Assembly (NCBI RefSeq): GCF_030247195.1
Contig: NC_080671.1
Coordinates: 184,987,725-185,051,724 of the forward strand
DNA length: 64,000 nucleotides
Origin: Topomyia yanbarensis
Taxonomy: Eukaryota; Arthropoda; Insecta; Diptera; Culicidae
Direction: 5' to 3'
Position 1 is the first letter of the stretch, and every line of letters begins with the position of its first letter. The notes below the pieces were generated by a model. It worked only from the letters and a program-made list of their open reading frames with translations. It did not search any database and had not been told where the DNA came from. Positions 23,832 to 34,902 of the stretch are shown here, in pieces. A program made the position numbers and the translations under genes.

Positions 23832-24038
23832 CGAATTTTGTAGTCATCGACAACGAATCTTACGCGCAAGTTGACTACAAATTATTATAGAGGACACACT
23901 TTTATATACAACAGAATAAGGACAAGTAATACGAAAAATGTCTTTCCAACCGAAGAATTAAGTGAAAATCTAAGGACTGGTAGGCAATTTGTAGTTGCAG
24001 TCATATTTCATAACTCTTAAAAACAACTACTTCAATGT
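23832..24038 (+). repeat. Diverged direct repeat, copy 2
   Basis: This is the partner of 21218-21418. It lies just upstream of the DD37E transposase remnant and just after another CCCGAGCAGA terminus at 23774. Confidence 0.4.
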
Positions 24039-24128
24039 TCATTAAGATTTCCGTGCTCAGTAGATTCGTTATTCTCAAACTAATCTCCGTTGAATTCACA
24101 TTAGTGATGAACATTTCAGTAGAATAAA

Positions 24129-24900
24129 GGGTGAGTCGATAATTATTATGACACTTTCAAACTTATGGAGCTTGTTTCATATTTGACCGAAATTAACCAA
24201 ATTTTGTTCAGTTTCTCTTTAGAATTAATCGGTTACAGTTTTGCAGTTGTCAATGAGATTCCGGTCGCGGTGGAAGAAAACCAAAAAACCATTCGTGAAA
24301 AGTTTTTGTGCTCCCACGTGCAAAATTCTGAGTTGTCGTATCGTGCTTTGAGTAAACTAATGGACATACACCATTCAACTGTCTCAAGGGTCTTCCAAAG
24401 GTTCCAGGAACGGATGACAATGGACAGTATGTCAGAAGCTAGACGAAAACCGGAAATAACACGTAAACAGCCGACAGGGTGCTGGTTGCTCATTTCGAGC
24501 GGAATCCGAACATTTCGACTCTGGACGGACAAAAAAGTTGATGTTTCGCAAAGCTTCATCCAGAGGACCAAAAAAACGATTCGGATTGGAAGCGCACAAG
24601 GTTCAGAGCTTCTCAAATCGAGACGAACAGCAGCAGGATACTGAAAAAGCACGAGCTCAAAAACACTACATCAACGCGGATTTTGAGCAATTGCCGGGAC
24701 AGGAATATTTCACGGGTGAGGACAGAATTGCTGCGAATGACCCTTTCAAACGGAAGAAGCTATAAAAATTCGCTTCGAAAATCCTGATTTATCAGAACAT
24801 GTGCACTTGTGACATCTGTGACATCATGGCCGGCGAGATTTACAAAATTTCTTGCCTCCGAAAACGCAAAAAGCACGATCATAAATCTTTCAAAGCGCAA
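24129..24900 (+). pseudogene. Tc1/mariner (DD37E-like) transposase, degenerate
   Basis: This is a dead copy of a cut-and-paste transposase. The N-terminal frame (24165-24644) contains IREKFLCSHVQNSELSYRAL then SKLMDIHHSTVSRVFQRFQE, a helix-turn-helix DNA-binding domain of Tc1/mariner type. After a frameshift, 24538-24765 carries a segment including HYINADFEQLPGQEYFTGED, equivalent to the stretch after the first catalytic Asp. A further shift near 24830 gives MAGEIYK-type sequence aligning with the NGENYLKE block of the copy at 36654. The second Asp and the Glu were not found, so the C-terminus is lost. Frameshifts and missing catalytic residues make it inactive. Compare the remnants at 28490 and 36475. 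Confidence 0.8.
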
Positions 24901-25067
24901 CTACTGGTAATACTAAAGTGTTTATTGGTCAATACCGACGCCAGCCAGACCCGAAGGAAAGGGAAGGAATATTAGTCCGATACTTGCTTTTGTTAGAGGC
25001 CGTATATACTACTACGAACTTCACAAGTATCACGGGAGGAGGATATTTGTTAGTAACAAGATATCGA

Positions 25068-25240
25068 CCCATCAACTCATGGACCAAGGACCAACGACTT
25101 TACTTCCCTTCCGAAGGAAGACATAACCAATGAATTTTTTACCTCAGAAAAATCTCAACGACCTCGGTTACGATTGAACCCAGCCCAACTGAAATAGGTG
25201 GCGGTCACGCTTACTACTCAACCACCGGTGCCATCGACAT
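25068..25240 (+). repeat. Diverged direct repeat flanking a DD37E element, right copy
   Basis: This is the partner of 23545-23700 by shared anchors in the same order. It may be part of the same unidentified host element into which the transposon went, or a segmental duplication. Confidence 0.4.
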
Positions 25241-25612
25241 TTCCTGACAGCTAGTCGAAAACACTAAACTTTTTGCAGGAAGATACGGCGATTCACCAGA
25301 GTCTGCAGACCGAGCAGCATGCATCTATCGGCGTGAGGAGGCAATATAATTGGATCATTTCATGGAAGCTTCCTAAGAGTAAATCACACAAAATATCTTT
25401 GTAACGTTCAAGTCGGTTACATTGAGAACGGCATGGTATGGTGCCCACATTTGCACAACGTACTCCAGAATACTTCTGATCAGGGCACAGTAAAGCATTC
25501 CGTAAGCCTAAGAAGTTGTCAAGGTGATATAGTCGAAAAAGCTTAACTTCCTATCGAAGAGCCCAAGTCACGGATCGATTTGACACTTTCAATTGTTCTT
25601 CCTCGTAGACTG
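25240..25612 (-). pseudogene. Jockey-like LINE, 3' part of reverse transcriptase
   Basis: Read on the minus strand it encodes LYCALIRSILEYVVQMWAPY and HAVLNV, the conserved thumb region of Jockey-type LINE ORF2 (the usual form is LYCALVRSILEYASVVWAPY). Upstream residues correspond to the motif after the catalytic box. Stops interrupt the frame. It is the 3' half of the element whose 5' half lies at 26967-27850; the two are separated by a MITE inserted at 25615-26964. Confidence 0.75.
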
Positions 25613-25614
25613 TA

Positions 25615-26964
25615 GGGGAATTATGGTTAAAACCGACACCTTAAGCTTAACAATTTTTCTAAGTTGCCACCAAACCAATAAAATTATAGTTTTTATGCAG
25701 AATTCTTCTTCAGAAAATTCTTAACAAGACTTAATTTTTTCAGCGCTTCAAAAAATTAATTTCATTAAAAATTATTGGTTGTAAAACTTGGAAAACAAAG
25801 TGACTTTTTGTAGGCACTGCGGGTAAAACCGACACCCTATAGGGGTAAGACCGACACCCCCTTTAATTTATTTTCTCTCCACTTTATTAAAATCTTTATG
25901 TTTATTAAACATGAGATATATGCGTGAATAATAAAGTGTGAGTATGTATGATGCTAATATGTGCTTTTTATTGCTTCATCGTGTAGTGAGGGGAAGAAAG
26001 TTCGAAAGCGTAGTACTATAAATAAGAGTATTTTATGCTATAGGATTATTTATTGATGAGTATTTCCAAATAATCCTTGCGCACATCGTTGCAACCTCCA
26101 GTTTCATATTATTTCGTAAGAGAAGATTTGCAAGCGTTCTACGTTCTGCTAATTGGATTCATTCACTTATAAGTGACACACACACTTCTTAGTAAAACTA
26201 TCTTTTTCAGATTTGATTTTTCGGACTCTGATCATCAACGATCTATTGGGGTACACATAAGATCACTGTCTCATTGTGATAAAGTTCGTCTATGACAAAC
26301 CAAGAGAACACTAGAAATTCGGTTTGATGAGCTTTTTGCAGAAATAGCAACAGCTTCGATAGAATCAGATAAGCAAAAATTCCAATTTTCGATTTTTAAA
26401 GAGACTTACAAGAAATAAACACAATAAGAGTATTTCTGTGCATTTCTGTTGATACTATAGTGTTCTAATAGGCTAATTGAAGTGTCACAAAGATCCCCAG
26501 TATTTTGAAATGAATCGCAAATATACACAACCATCTTAACAGCGTGTCGGTTTTACCCTAACCATAGGGTGTCGGTTTTACCCCAACAGCGCACATTTTT
26601 TTATAAAAGCGATTAAAAATATTGAATTTGTCAAACTCGTCTTCAATGCACCTAGTTGATCGTAGGACAGGCCGATAATAAAAGGTAGTGAAAAATGTGG
26701 TGATTTGAAAAGCTTTTGTTCGGTTAAAACCTTAAAATCAACCAACGAAATTTAACATCCAGACGAGTATGAACGCTGCTGTCGTATGTTTTGTTTATTT
26801 TTATTACATTCGGCGTACCAACATAAATCCAATTTTTCTTCAAATGCTCTAAATAAACGTACTAATAATAATGTATCATTATGAAATCAATAAAAATTTG
26901 ATTTCTAGGAAATGTTGTGGGGTGTCGGTTTTACCCACAGTGTCGGTTTTTCCCACAATTCCCC
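25615..26964. mobile_element. 1350-bp TA-flanked MITE with repeated GGTGTCGGTTTTACCC motif
   Basis: It is bounded by TA on both sides (25613-25614, 26965-26966). The inverted termini are GGGGAATTATGGTTAAAACC on the left against GGGGAATTGTGGGAAAAACC from the right (20 of the outer 23 match). The phrase (G)GTAAAACCGACACC occurs three times near the left (about 25628, 25821 and 25842). Its complement GTGTCGGTTTTACCC occurs four times towards the right (26544, 26568, 26921 and 26940). No frame of 60 codons lies inside. The TA duplication suggests mobilisation by a Tc1/mariner-type transposase. It splits a Jockey-like LINE just after its reverse-transcriptase box. Confidence 0.85.
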
Positions 26965-26966
26965 TA

Positions 26967-27850
26967 CTCATAATGTCCTGAAGTAAGCAAACTAGTTACT
27001 TCGCAGGGATAGTTCGGAAGATATTAAAATAGTCCGCGTATAGCAATTTCCCAGACTTGATACGACTACAGATATCGTTAATAAATAAAATAAAAATCGG
27101 CGGGCCCAGTTGATTGCCTGTTGGTGTTCTGAATGTGCTTAAGCGCGTGTGCCGAGCGATCGGAAAGATAAGTCTGCAATTAGGTCAGCGAATCTCAGCA
27201 CTCCACCATGGGTATTTGAAAGCTCTCCTTCTATTGACTCGTTTCAGTGGAATCATTTAGCGGAGTATATCATATACTTTACTGTAGAACAACTCGACTG
27301 CCTCGTCAAGCTGATTACAACACATTAAGTCGGTTAAGTCGACAGTGGCAATCAGTGCGGAGATATCGTTAAGATTACAACGGTTCAAGTCAAAATCAAA
27401 GTCGTCAATCGAGTGAAATGGATCATCTCCAGTGTTGGTACGTACATCTAGCCGCAGGATAAACGGTTCGTGGTGAGGATCAACTTGAAGAATAGCTGAC
27501 GGAGGATCAACCAGCTCTGTGATATCCGTGCAACCTTAGACTCCGTTACGGTTATTTCTTGTTCCGGTGCGGCATCAATAGGTAAGAAACATGTTAGATC
27601 GTTATCGAGCGACCACTGAAGGCGTAGAAGATTGTAATCCCCAAAACCGACAACAGTGTCGGTGCTGCCAGCATTTTCTAAAATAGTTTGAACGGCATTA
27701 GCGTCCGCGTGATTCAAATCCGGAACACAACTAATATATACGCTAAGGGGAATTCTTGTGTTTTCGTTCTCATTCCTCTCACGTTCTGGTAGTAAACGGA
27801 AAGAAACTGCTCGAAATGTGCAACAACTTCGGGAGCAGATAATACAGGAA
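26967..27850 (-). pseudogene. Jockey-like LINE ORF2, endonuclease and palm (5' part)
   Basis: On the minus strand the order is as follows. YYQNVRGMRTKT (about 27830) is the start of the apurinic endonuclease domain of Jockey-clade ORF2. VVGFGDYNLLRLQWSLD (27448-27717 frame) is the GDFN metal-binding block with Phe changed to Tyr, followed by EQEITVTESKVA. GNQLGPPIFILFINDI then leads to KLLYADYF, where the catalytic YADD has become YADY. Stops and shifts separate these pieces. The element is a copy-and-paste retrotransposon, now inactive, and continues at 25240-25612 beyond the MITE. The domain order and phrases make the clade assignment firm; the exact family is not assigned. Confidence 0.85.
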
Positions 27851-28489
27851 GTAAATCAGGTGTAAATAGTTGGGAGGAGGCGAAGAGCAGAAGAAGTCAT
27901 CGTAGCTGAGTTGGGCGTATCTGGTTTCCAAAAAAACTTTCTAGAATTCGACTTCCCTTCGAACTCACGAGAAGCAAGCCAAACTGGCCATGTGGACGCC
28001 GTCATAGCCTTATCTTTGTGTTCCGTGGGCATGCCAACTTTGAGAGAGACAAACTGCAGAGTTTAAAGGTCTTTGTCAGGAGTGATATGCGGCTAATTCG
28101 TTGAATTTTGTTCTGATGGACATGAACCCAGCAAACTTTCATGAGCCCCTTCCGATCAAAACCTATTAGGCCATGAAGCGCGAACTTCGGAAGACCAAAG
28201 GAATGACGAAGGACAAAAAGGAAATGATGAGGAAGTTGAAAAGAAGAAAAAACGTCCTGGAAACGGCAGTACAGGTTCTGCGCTATGCTGGAATGCTTCA
28301 ATAAATGTTTGTCTGCTTCCCGAAAGATGTAAGCAAAGCGTCGAAGAAATCCAGTACGTAAATGTGGTCAACAAACACTGTGTAGTTAGTAGTAAAGCTC
28401 GAAATATACGCATATGGGAAGGTTTCTTCAAGTATCGGGTTATTGAATAATCGAATCGTTCGGACCGTATGGCAAAAAACATTACGGTC
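27851..28489. other. No gene recognised
   Basis: This stretch carries a + strand phrase with a run of basic residues (MKRELRKTKGMTKDKKEMMR, about 28172-28230), which may belong to the N-terminal part of the transposase remnant that follows or to an unrelated pseudogene. Stops are frequent. Confidence 0.3.
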
Positions 28490-28965
28490 TACACACGGGA
28501 CCAAAAGCTGTATAACCTGGGGCTGATCAAATTCAATGGGTGCCTATGTGCCGATAAGCAATAGATCTGGCAAGGAATCTGCAGATGTGACCGGAAAATT
28601 TCGAATTTTAATTAAATCTGATCAAACTGTTATACATCAATGAATACATCAAAAATGTTTTCTGCCATTTATTAGATTCCTCCGAGGCTCCGTCAAGTTT
28701 TAGCCAGATTTGGCGAGTATCCATTATAGTAAGAATAAGTACTTAACAGTGATATCGCGTTAATAGAGTTGGCGATATTGAGAATAGGATGAACCTACCA
28801 ATCTGCCCGGAATCTCGCCTAATCGAAATGTATTGGGGTATCATCAAAACTAAACTGGAGATAAGTGAAAAAATGGCAAAGGATGCTATCTCAATGACCT
28901 GGTGCTGGAAAAGCAGCCGGTGAGGTTGACTAAAGACTTGTGCACGTATGAAGCTCAAAGTTCAA
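28490..28965 (+). pseudogene. Tc1/mariner DD37E transposase remnant
   Basis: Three blocks occur in order across changing frames. ADKQ-stop-IWQGICRCDRK (about 28550-28595) matches the K-x-VWQAICSCG block. F-stop-PDLASIHYSKN (about 28697-28735) is the second catalytic Asp block, with the usual Trp now a stop. MNLPICPESRLIEMYWGIIK plus TKL (28790-28857) contains the catalytic Glu. These correspond to the FWPDL and PNxPELRPIEKYW blocks of the copy at 36475. Terminal repeats were not found. It is clearly inactive. Confidence 0.75.
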
Positions 28966-29389
28966 GTGTTCATTTGAGAGGAATAAAAATGGAAAACAGT
29001 GTAGTGTACTGAGTAATCAGAAAGGGTGATATATTATGATAGAAGAATATTTTATAACAGTTTTACTTATTACAAAAAAGTCTCAATTTTGCAAGCGTAA
29101 AATACACCTAGGGGCTGATAATAACGGGTCTTCACTGTAATAAAAAAGCATAAAATACTAAAAAAATTACGATGTCTCTATTTACCTAAAGCTAACTGTT
29201 TGTGCACAAACAGTTTTTTTCTTTCTAAAATTAACAGTTTTGTTTTCCTATGAAGATCATAATGCGATGAGCTTTAAAATTCAACCGAAGACCAGTTTTC
29301 CAATTGATCAAAAGATGACAGAATTGCCGCGAAACAAATTTATTTCCTAGAAATAACGGCAACAACTCAAAAAAAATAAAGAAACTGCG
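28966..29389. other. Gene-free stretch
   Basis: AT-rich with an inverted pair AACTGTTTGTGCACAAACAGTT near 29197-29218, a perfect small palindrome. Nothing else is supported. Confidence 0.4.
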
Positions 29390-29760
29390 CCATTCATTCG
29401 CCCATCGATTGCAATGTTATCACATCCAAGCGGTGGTGGGGAGAATCGAATCTGCTGTGTCGTTTCCTTCCACGTATCTGCGAGATTCAATCAAACGTGG
29501 CACGGCGTTTTTAGAACAAGCAAACAAACCGCACACTACGCACCGCGCGTCGAGAGCTCCGACTGGCTATTTCTCCCCAGGAATCGAGATCACGCGATAC
29601 ACGCGCCGCCATTCAATCCTCCCGATACCACATGCTCAATGCCAAATTCCTATATAAAACAGTTTTTTTTTTCTTCTATTCGCTTGCTCCTATCGTCATC
29701 AAGTCCGTCACGCTTCTCAGCGATAGTATAGTCATTAGCTTGTACGGTTTCGGTGGTGTA
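29390..29760 (+). promoter_or_regulatory. Possible TATA-type promoter
   Basis: A GC-rich stretch (cgc-rich, 29400-29640) is followed by TATATAAAA at 29651-29659, a T-tract, and then pyrimidine-rich sequence that could hold a start site 25-45 bp downstream. The overlapping frames (29409-29657, 29414-29731) show no known domain. An AG acceptor-like site follows a T-rich run at about 29818-29829. This is inference from motif layout only. Confidence 0.3.
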
Positions 29761-29915
29761 TACAAAATATAATCTAAGCGTTGATTAGCTTCTGTGGTTT
29801 CACGAGCTGAGAGATTTTTTGCTTCACAGGAGGACACTAAAGACAGCGGAAGCGAACAGCAGGGGGCAGAGGGTGCTACGTGTCACAGAAACAATTAAGA
29901 GTTTGAATGCTAGCA

Positions 29916-30116
29916 CTATTCACTGTAGGGTATCTTTCCCTTATTGGTTATTTCAGCGTATTCCAACACTTCTTTTAGCCAGCCTCGAAAGTGGAAGGTG
30001 GCGTGGTCGAAAAGAGCAACCGCATACCCTTCGTGATTTATACCGCTAGGGCCATTTAGCTGCCAAAAATAGAACTTTTTTGGCCCAATTACGGGTGTCT
30101 TTCTCGTAAACGTCAT
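29916..30116 (-). other. Unidentified protein-like frame
   Basis: This 66-codon minus-strand frame contains GPSGINHEGYAVALFDHATF followed by HFRGWLKEVLEYAEITNKGK. It reads like real protein, rich in aromatics and without low complexity. I do not recognise it. It lies between a promoter-like segment and gene-free DNA, with no obvious splice sites. It may be an exon, a retroelement piece or part of a dispersed repeat. An in-frame GGTATAAATC on the minus strand means a TATA-like function is also possible. Confidence 0.3.
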
Positions 30117-31197
30117 TCGTAGTCACTTTTCACAGAACAAATTTGAAGACATTTGAAGAAAGCAATAAAGCTAACTATTAGTAGCTTGAAATGTTACAGT
30201 AGTAAATTTGAGCGGCGAACTGAACAAACTTAATGTATTTAAATAGTTTTTTCAACGATGAATCTATTCCCACCGTGTTGAACTTGGACTGAATTTGGTC
30301 GTGCAGCATCACGGCTATCATCTATTGTGCCCCCTATCTGATCCTTCGAAACTCATACTACAGCCATTAATTATCGACTTTGAACGTCTGCCGGGCCCCT
30401 GTCGAAGCAAAAAAATCTTTTGTCGTGGCCGAAACCTGAACAACAATAGTGAAGCCGCAATTCAATCATGAGTTATAATAAAAAAATAATAAAGTGGCGA
30501 CCACTTCAAAAAAAAATCAACTCAGACAGTCTACACTCCATCAGCCTAACTAAAGCTCGTAAAACAACCTTCAAGGTCTGTCTGTATGCAAGTGCCCCAG
30601 AGCCCACACAATCGTCCGAACGTTGATGTATTTAAATTCCTATTTTTTATACGACCTTTTATAGTGCAGCTGACCGCCACCAGTCAGATCATATGCGCTG
30701 TAGACAGACAGACCGACAGAAGGGGTCTATGGCGTCAAGGTTCACAGTTGGGCTTTTTTTTCTCGAACGTCATATGCTAACATATTTACGGCCCGTTGTT
30801 CACTCGGTGTTCGCACTGATGGAGTATATATGTAGTGGCATTAGAGCATAGCAAGGTAGTTGCAAACCACTTTCGCAGTATTCTGGAGTGTTGACAAAAA
30901 AAAAGAAGAAACACGGTGCACGAGAAACACGTACGGATGATGACCGTCAAAATCGGTCGGTAACTGGGTACAAGATTTTTCTTGGCTACCGTTTGGAGAC
31001 GCCGTAGGCGATGCCGGAGGTACACGAAATTGTAAACGGAATATGTATCGTAGAGTGACAACGAAAAAAATCACCCCCGAGTCGATTCCTAGCCCCACCA
31101 GGAGTTTTTGCTCCTAATTTGAGCCAAATCGGACAAGTCGAAGTTTGTTTGGGATTTTTCGAGAATTTACATGGAGATCAGTTATCAGCATATGTAT
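30117..31197. other. Gene-free stretch
   Basis: Frames 30586-30780 and 30786-31098 (-) have no recognisable domain. A short CAGACAGACCGACAGA run lies at about 30705. Nothing else is supported. Confidence 0.4.
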
Positions 31198-31865
31198 GCA
31201 TCAGTTTATCACTGCACGTTAAAATAAGATAGATCGATTTATTGTCTACAACTTTGTCGAAGATTGCAAATCAATCCATCTTCCTTGGGAGAAGTTATTG
31301 AACTTTTAATGAAGTGATGTTTGAGTCAATTTTGCATGGGACCTAACAGCACATGGCGGCGAACCAGTAGTCGATTTCCACGATCTTTATTTTTTTGGAA
31401 ATAATGGCCAACATCAACTTTTCACTGGAAAGAGATAGCAATTAAATGTCTTCTACAAAGTTGTAGAACAAGCCCTTTTCAGTATTTTTTGTAAACATGT
31501 CCATATTCTATCTCTCTTCCTTTAAAAGCTAGAATTGGCGCCCTCTGCGCTTTGTAGTCAAAAGATATACTGCCCATAATCGCGAATCAGTCCCATAAAG
31601 ATAGGAAATCCCATAGAAAAAGAGACAAATATGCGATTATGGACGTATACTAATATATATTAGTATTGCAAGAAAATAAAGTTCGTGGAAATCTACTATT
31701 GATTCACCATGTGCTGTTATGCCCCACGCAAAACTGACTCAGACACAATTTCATTAAAAGTTCAATAACTTCTCCCATGGAAGTTGATTGATTTGCAGTC
31801 TTCGACAAAGTTGTAGGCTATAGAATTATATTTAATATTTTTTACTTGCAGTGATAAACTGATGC
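31198..31865. mobile_element. Large fold-back element, about 670 bp
   Basis: The left arm (31198-31397) and right arm (31669-31865) are inverted copies. Both carry GCATCAGTTTATCACTGCA, TACAACTTTGTCGAAGA, GAGAAGTTATTGAACTTTTA, AACAGCACATGG and TTTCCACGA in mirrored order. The spacer is about 270 bp and itself contains a related phrase, TCTTCTACAAAGTTGTAGAA. It has no coding capacity. It could be a fold-back transposon or a head-to-head pair of a dispersed repeat. No target duplication was defined. Confidence 0.65.
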
Positions 31866-33269
31866 GAACAGTGCCACCTAGCGAAAAACCTAGGAACAGT
31901 CTCGAGCGCTTTTTGACGGGCTACAGCGAGATGAACGGCTCTCTTGTCTACTGATCAATATTGCTTAGAAAATTTTTCCGGAAGTCTGTCCAGCTTTTCA
32001 GTTTCCCCAATGACGTTGATATTGTGGCACGTAATCTTAAGATGATCGTGGGGATATACATCCGGCTAGCTTACCGCGTTTTTTAGACTGATTGTCCTTT
32101 ACAGCCTTGAAACCTCGCCTCAATGTTGATAATTATCTAATTCCTTGGCATTTTTTTTTCAAATTTGTTTTCAGTGGTTTTCATATGTTTTAATACTAGA
32201 TGTTGATGTTTTATTCTATTTTTAGACATATTATGAAGAATGTACTCCTCCTTTGCATTTTTTCTTATATTAAAAATCCATATTCGAAAGCTGCACCCCC
32301 TTAATGATGTACGATTAGGCTAAAAAATTGCATAGATTCCTTTTTCGATGAAATGTAGTTTATATAATACTTTATGTGAAAATTTAAGATGATCGCCTTT
32401 ATTGATGTTTTGCCTATAGAACCACCGTAGTTCTCCATACAAACTTTGGTTTTAAACTGAGGAGCCCCGTTCCATTTTTTTTCAAAAATTTCTACCCTGG
32501 AGTGACCTGGGCCACCTAACTTTTGGCATTTATTTTGGTTCTACTCCCATTTTTTAATGTTGTTTCGAAGTGTTATATAAACAAATACAAAATACATCAA
32601 TTACTCGGATTATTTGTCGTATAATGAATCATCACCTTCTGATAATTTCAACAGGGTTGTACCATACTATGGCAGTAAAGTGTTTTCACTCATAATTGAC
32701 AGTGATGCAAATACCCACAACATTATCTGGGGTAGCTCAGATGCCAATTTGAGAAGTACTGTATTGATGATGATGATGATGATGGTCCCACCTCACACTC
32801 CCACAAATGACGTGATTCATGGAATACTTAAACAGTGTAAATATGCCTATACTCAATGTCAGTGATACGGATTTTCATTTTCAAAAGATAATTTTCCGTT
32901 CAATCCATCCCAACCATGATTCAAATTCAAAGCCTCCTTTGTAGTTGGTGGGATTTTCACGACAAAACCGTGCGCCATCATTTCAAATTGATGCTCTTTC
33001 ATCCACCAACCAAATCGGTCGTCTGAACTGCAGAGGCAAGTTTAGGTTAAATGTTGACATTTTTTGCGTTTTCAAGTATACATGAACAGTAAGAAGAGTA
33101 GTTTTGCTTGAAAAACCTAGTCAAGGTCCCAGTAAAGAGATACCCACAGTGTCAATGAAATTGAAAATAAATGGAAAATGATCGAGTCTCTCTGGACTGT
33201 TTGAATAAATGATGCAACTAATAACTGCGAAATAACTGGCATGATTTGAGATTTGTTCTTCCTACCAGT
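31866..33269. other. Gene-free stretch
   Basis: The frame 32614-32865 contains a GAT microsatellite (about 32767-32783) and no domain. The remainder is AT-rich with no recognised element. Confidence 0.4.
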
Positions 33270-33840
33270 ACAAACAAACCTGTTGAAAATTTGCAGCTCT
33301 GCTCAATGTGAACAATCGCCCACTGTTTGCAAGATCCAAGAGAGAACAGGTGTTAGATATAACTCTTTGCTCTGACGCTATTACACACGAGTTAGCAAAC
33401 TGGTTCGTACCCAACGAGCTCGAACCGTCGTTATCTGTTCATCGCTCTAGGAACAGGGCCCAGCTTTCATGGGTATTTTCCAACGACTGAATCTCCAAGT
33501 GACTTGGATGCAATGGTGAGTTCTCTCGTAGTAGCAGATTACAAAGAGGCTTGTCTGCTTCCTGTTACTATTACTTCCTTCTACGGGAACTTCTGGTTGG
33601 GATGCTGATTTCGCCGATGATTTTCGTTTAATGAAAACCGCATTAACACACTTGTTGATTTGAAGCAGTAAGCGTTATGTGTTCTTGAGCAATGGTGTCT
33701 TCATGTGAATCCAAGTAAAACATCAATAGTGCTTTTCACTCAACGGAAGATTACAACCAGAACTCGTTCATTGTAGTTCATTGACTTTGAAACTATTGTC
33801 ATGGATCAAATTCTTGAATAATGCATTTAAGTTGACTCCC
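33270..33840 (+). pseudogene. LINE fragment A: endonuclease then post-FADD palm, internally deleted
   Basis: The frame 33308-33490 matches the C-terminal half of a LINE endonuclease: REQVLDITLCSDAITHELAN, then PNELEPSLSVHR, where the usual catalytic SDH is now SVH. After about 100 bp the translation jumps to GDADFADDFRLM, a reverse-transcriptase catalytic box, and WCLHVNPSKTSIVLFTQRK, the segment that follows it. The linker and the first half of the palm are missing between them, so an internal deletion has joined endonuclease to late palm. The family appears the same as fragment B that follows (R1/LOA-like). Confidence 0.75.
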
Positions 33841-34780
33841 AAAGCCTACAGTGATACCCTTCGACCATCTGAGCAAAGTGGTTGGAAAAGCCATTGCATA
33901 CATGTCTTAAGCGTCAACGGGGCTAGTAAATTAAATAAGTTACTTTCGAAATCAAAAGACTTCCATGTCAGTTCGATTAGAACTGCTAGCGGCGATTTCT
34001 CGTTTGACGGAGATGTAGTACTTAACTGTCTTTTTGTAACGATGAAATGGGCGATTGAAAACCTATCTTCGTATAAGTCTCCGGGAAAAGATGGAATCAT
34101 TCCATTATATTTTGACAAAAGCATATTTTGAAAAAAGTTCTTACTTGTAGTCTTGCAAAGGATACATTTCATTAGCGAGGAGGGAAATAATTATAAAATT
34201 GATTCCCAAAGGTGGCCGCTACATTCGGGATGTTAGCTTAGGCGAACACCCGCTGCAAGCAATGCAACATGCATATCAGCGGGGGTTGTGTACAAAATGC
34301 TTTTTTCGCAACGGTAATCAAGTTTAGGAGTTTTTCTTAACATTGCTTTGACAACATGTCTTTCGAATTCATTTAGGAAGAAGCACGAGGTCACAGTGTA
34401 CATTTATATATCATGAGCTGGATACACGCAATGCTTACCAACCGACATCTGTGAGACCGGTAGATATACGAATACTGAGTGTCTGCGGATGTCCGGGTGT
34501 GCTGTCACCACTTTTATGAGGCCTTGTCGACGATGGTTTGTTGAAGAAACTTAATAAGCTCGGGTTTCCGACGTATAGTTTTCTCGATGATTATTTTATA
34601 ATGATCACCGGTAATTGTATTAACCAACTTTTTGATTTGATTCAGTAAGCTTTCTGTGTATTTGAGCAAGTGTGTCTTCATTTTGGACTATCAGTTAATC
34701 TAAATAAACCAACAATGGTGCTCTTCACGCAACGAAGGATTACAACCGGAGCTCAGCTGTTGCATTTCTTTGTTTATTGT
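33841..34780 (+). pseudogene. LINE fragment B: linker and reverse-transcriptase palm (R1/LOA-like)
   Basis: The linker region (33850-34130) reads ASKLNKLLSKSKDFHVSSIR, then WAIENLSSYKSPGKDGIIP, the conserved segment before the palm. After shifts come IPKGG, then HPLQAMQHAYQRGLCTK (about 34245-34300), the HAYQ-x-GKST block. KKLNKLGFPTYSFLDDYFIM follows, with the catalytic FADD altered to FLDD, and then GLSVNLNKPTMVLFTQRRIT (34690-34750). Several frameshifts and the changed catalytic box make it dead. It starts upstream in ORF2 relative to where fragment A ended, so the two are separate or duplicated pieces. Confidence 0.8.
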
Positions 34781-34902
34781 CCGAGCGCGAAATTATAAAA
34801 AATTGATTTACATTATGAAGCTTCCATGTATATTCGCCATCCTTATTATCAAAGTATATAAATACGACTGGATAATGTTTATTAATTATTGTTTTTCATT
34901 CC

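Noticed and set aside
24233..24652. 139-codon minus-strand frame
   Set aside because: It is antisense to the transposase DNA-binding domain at 24165-24644.
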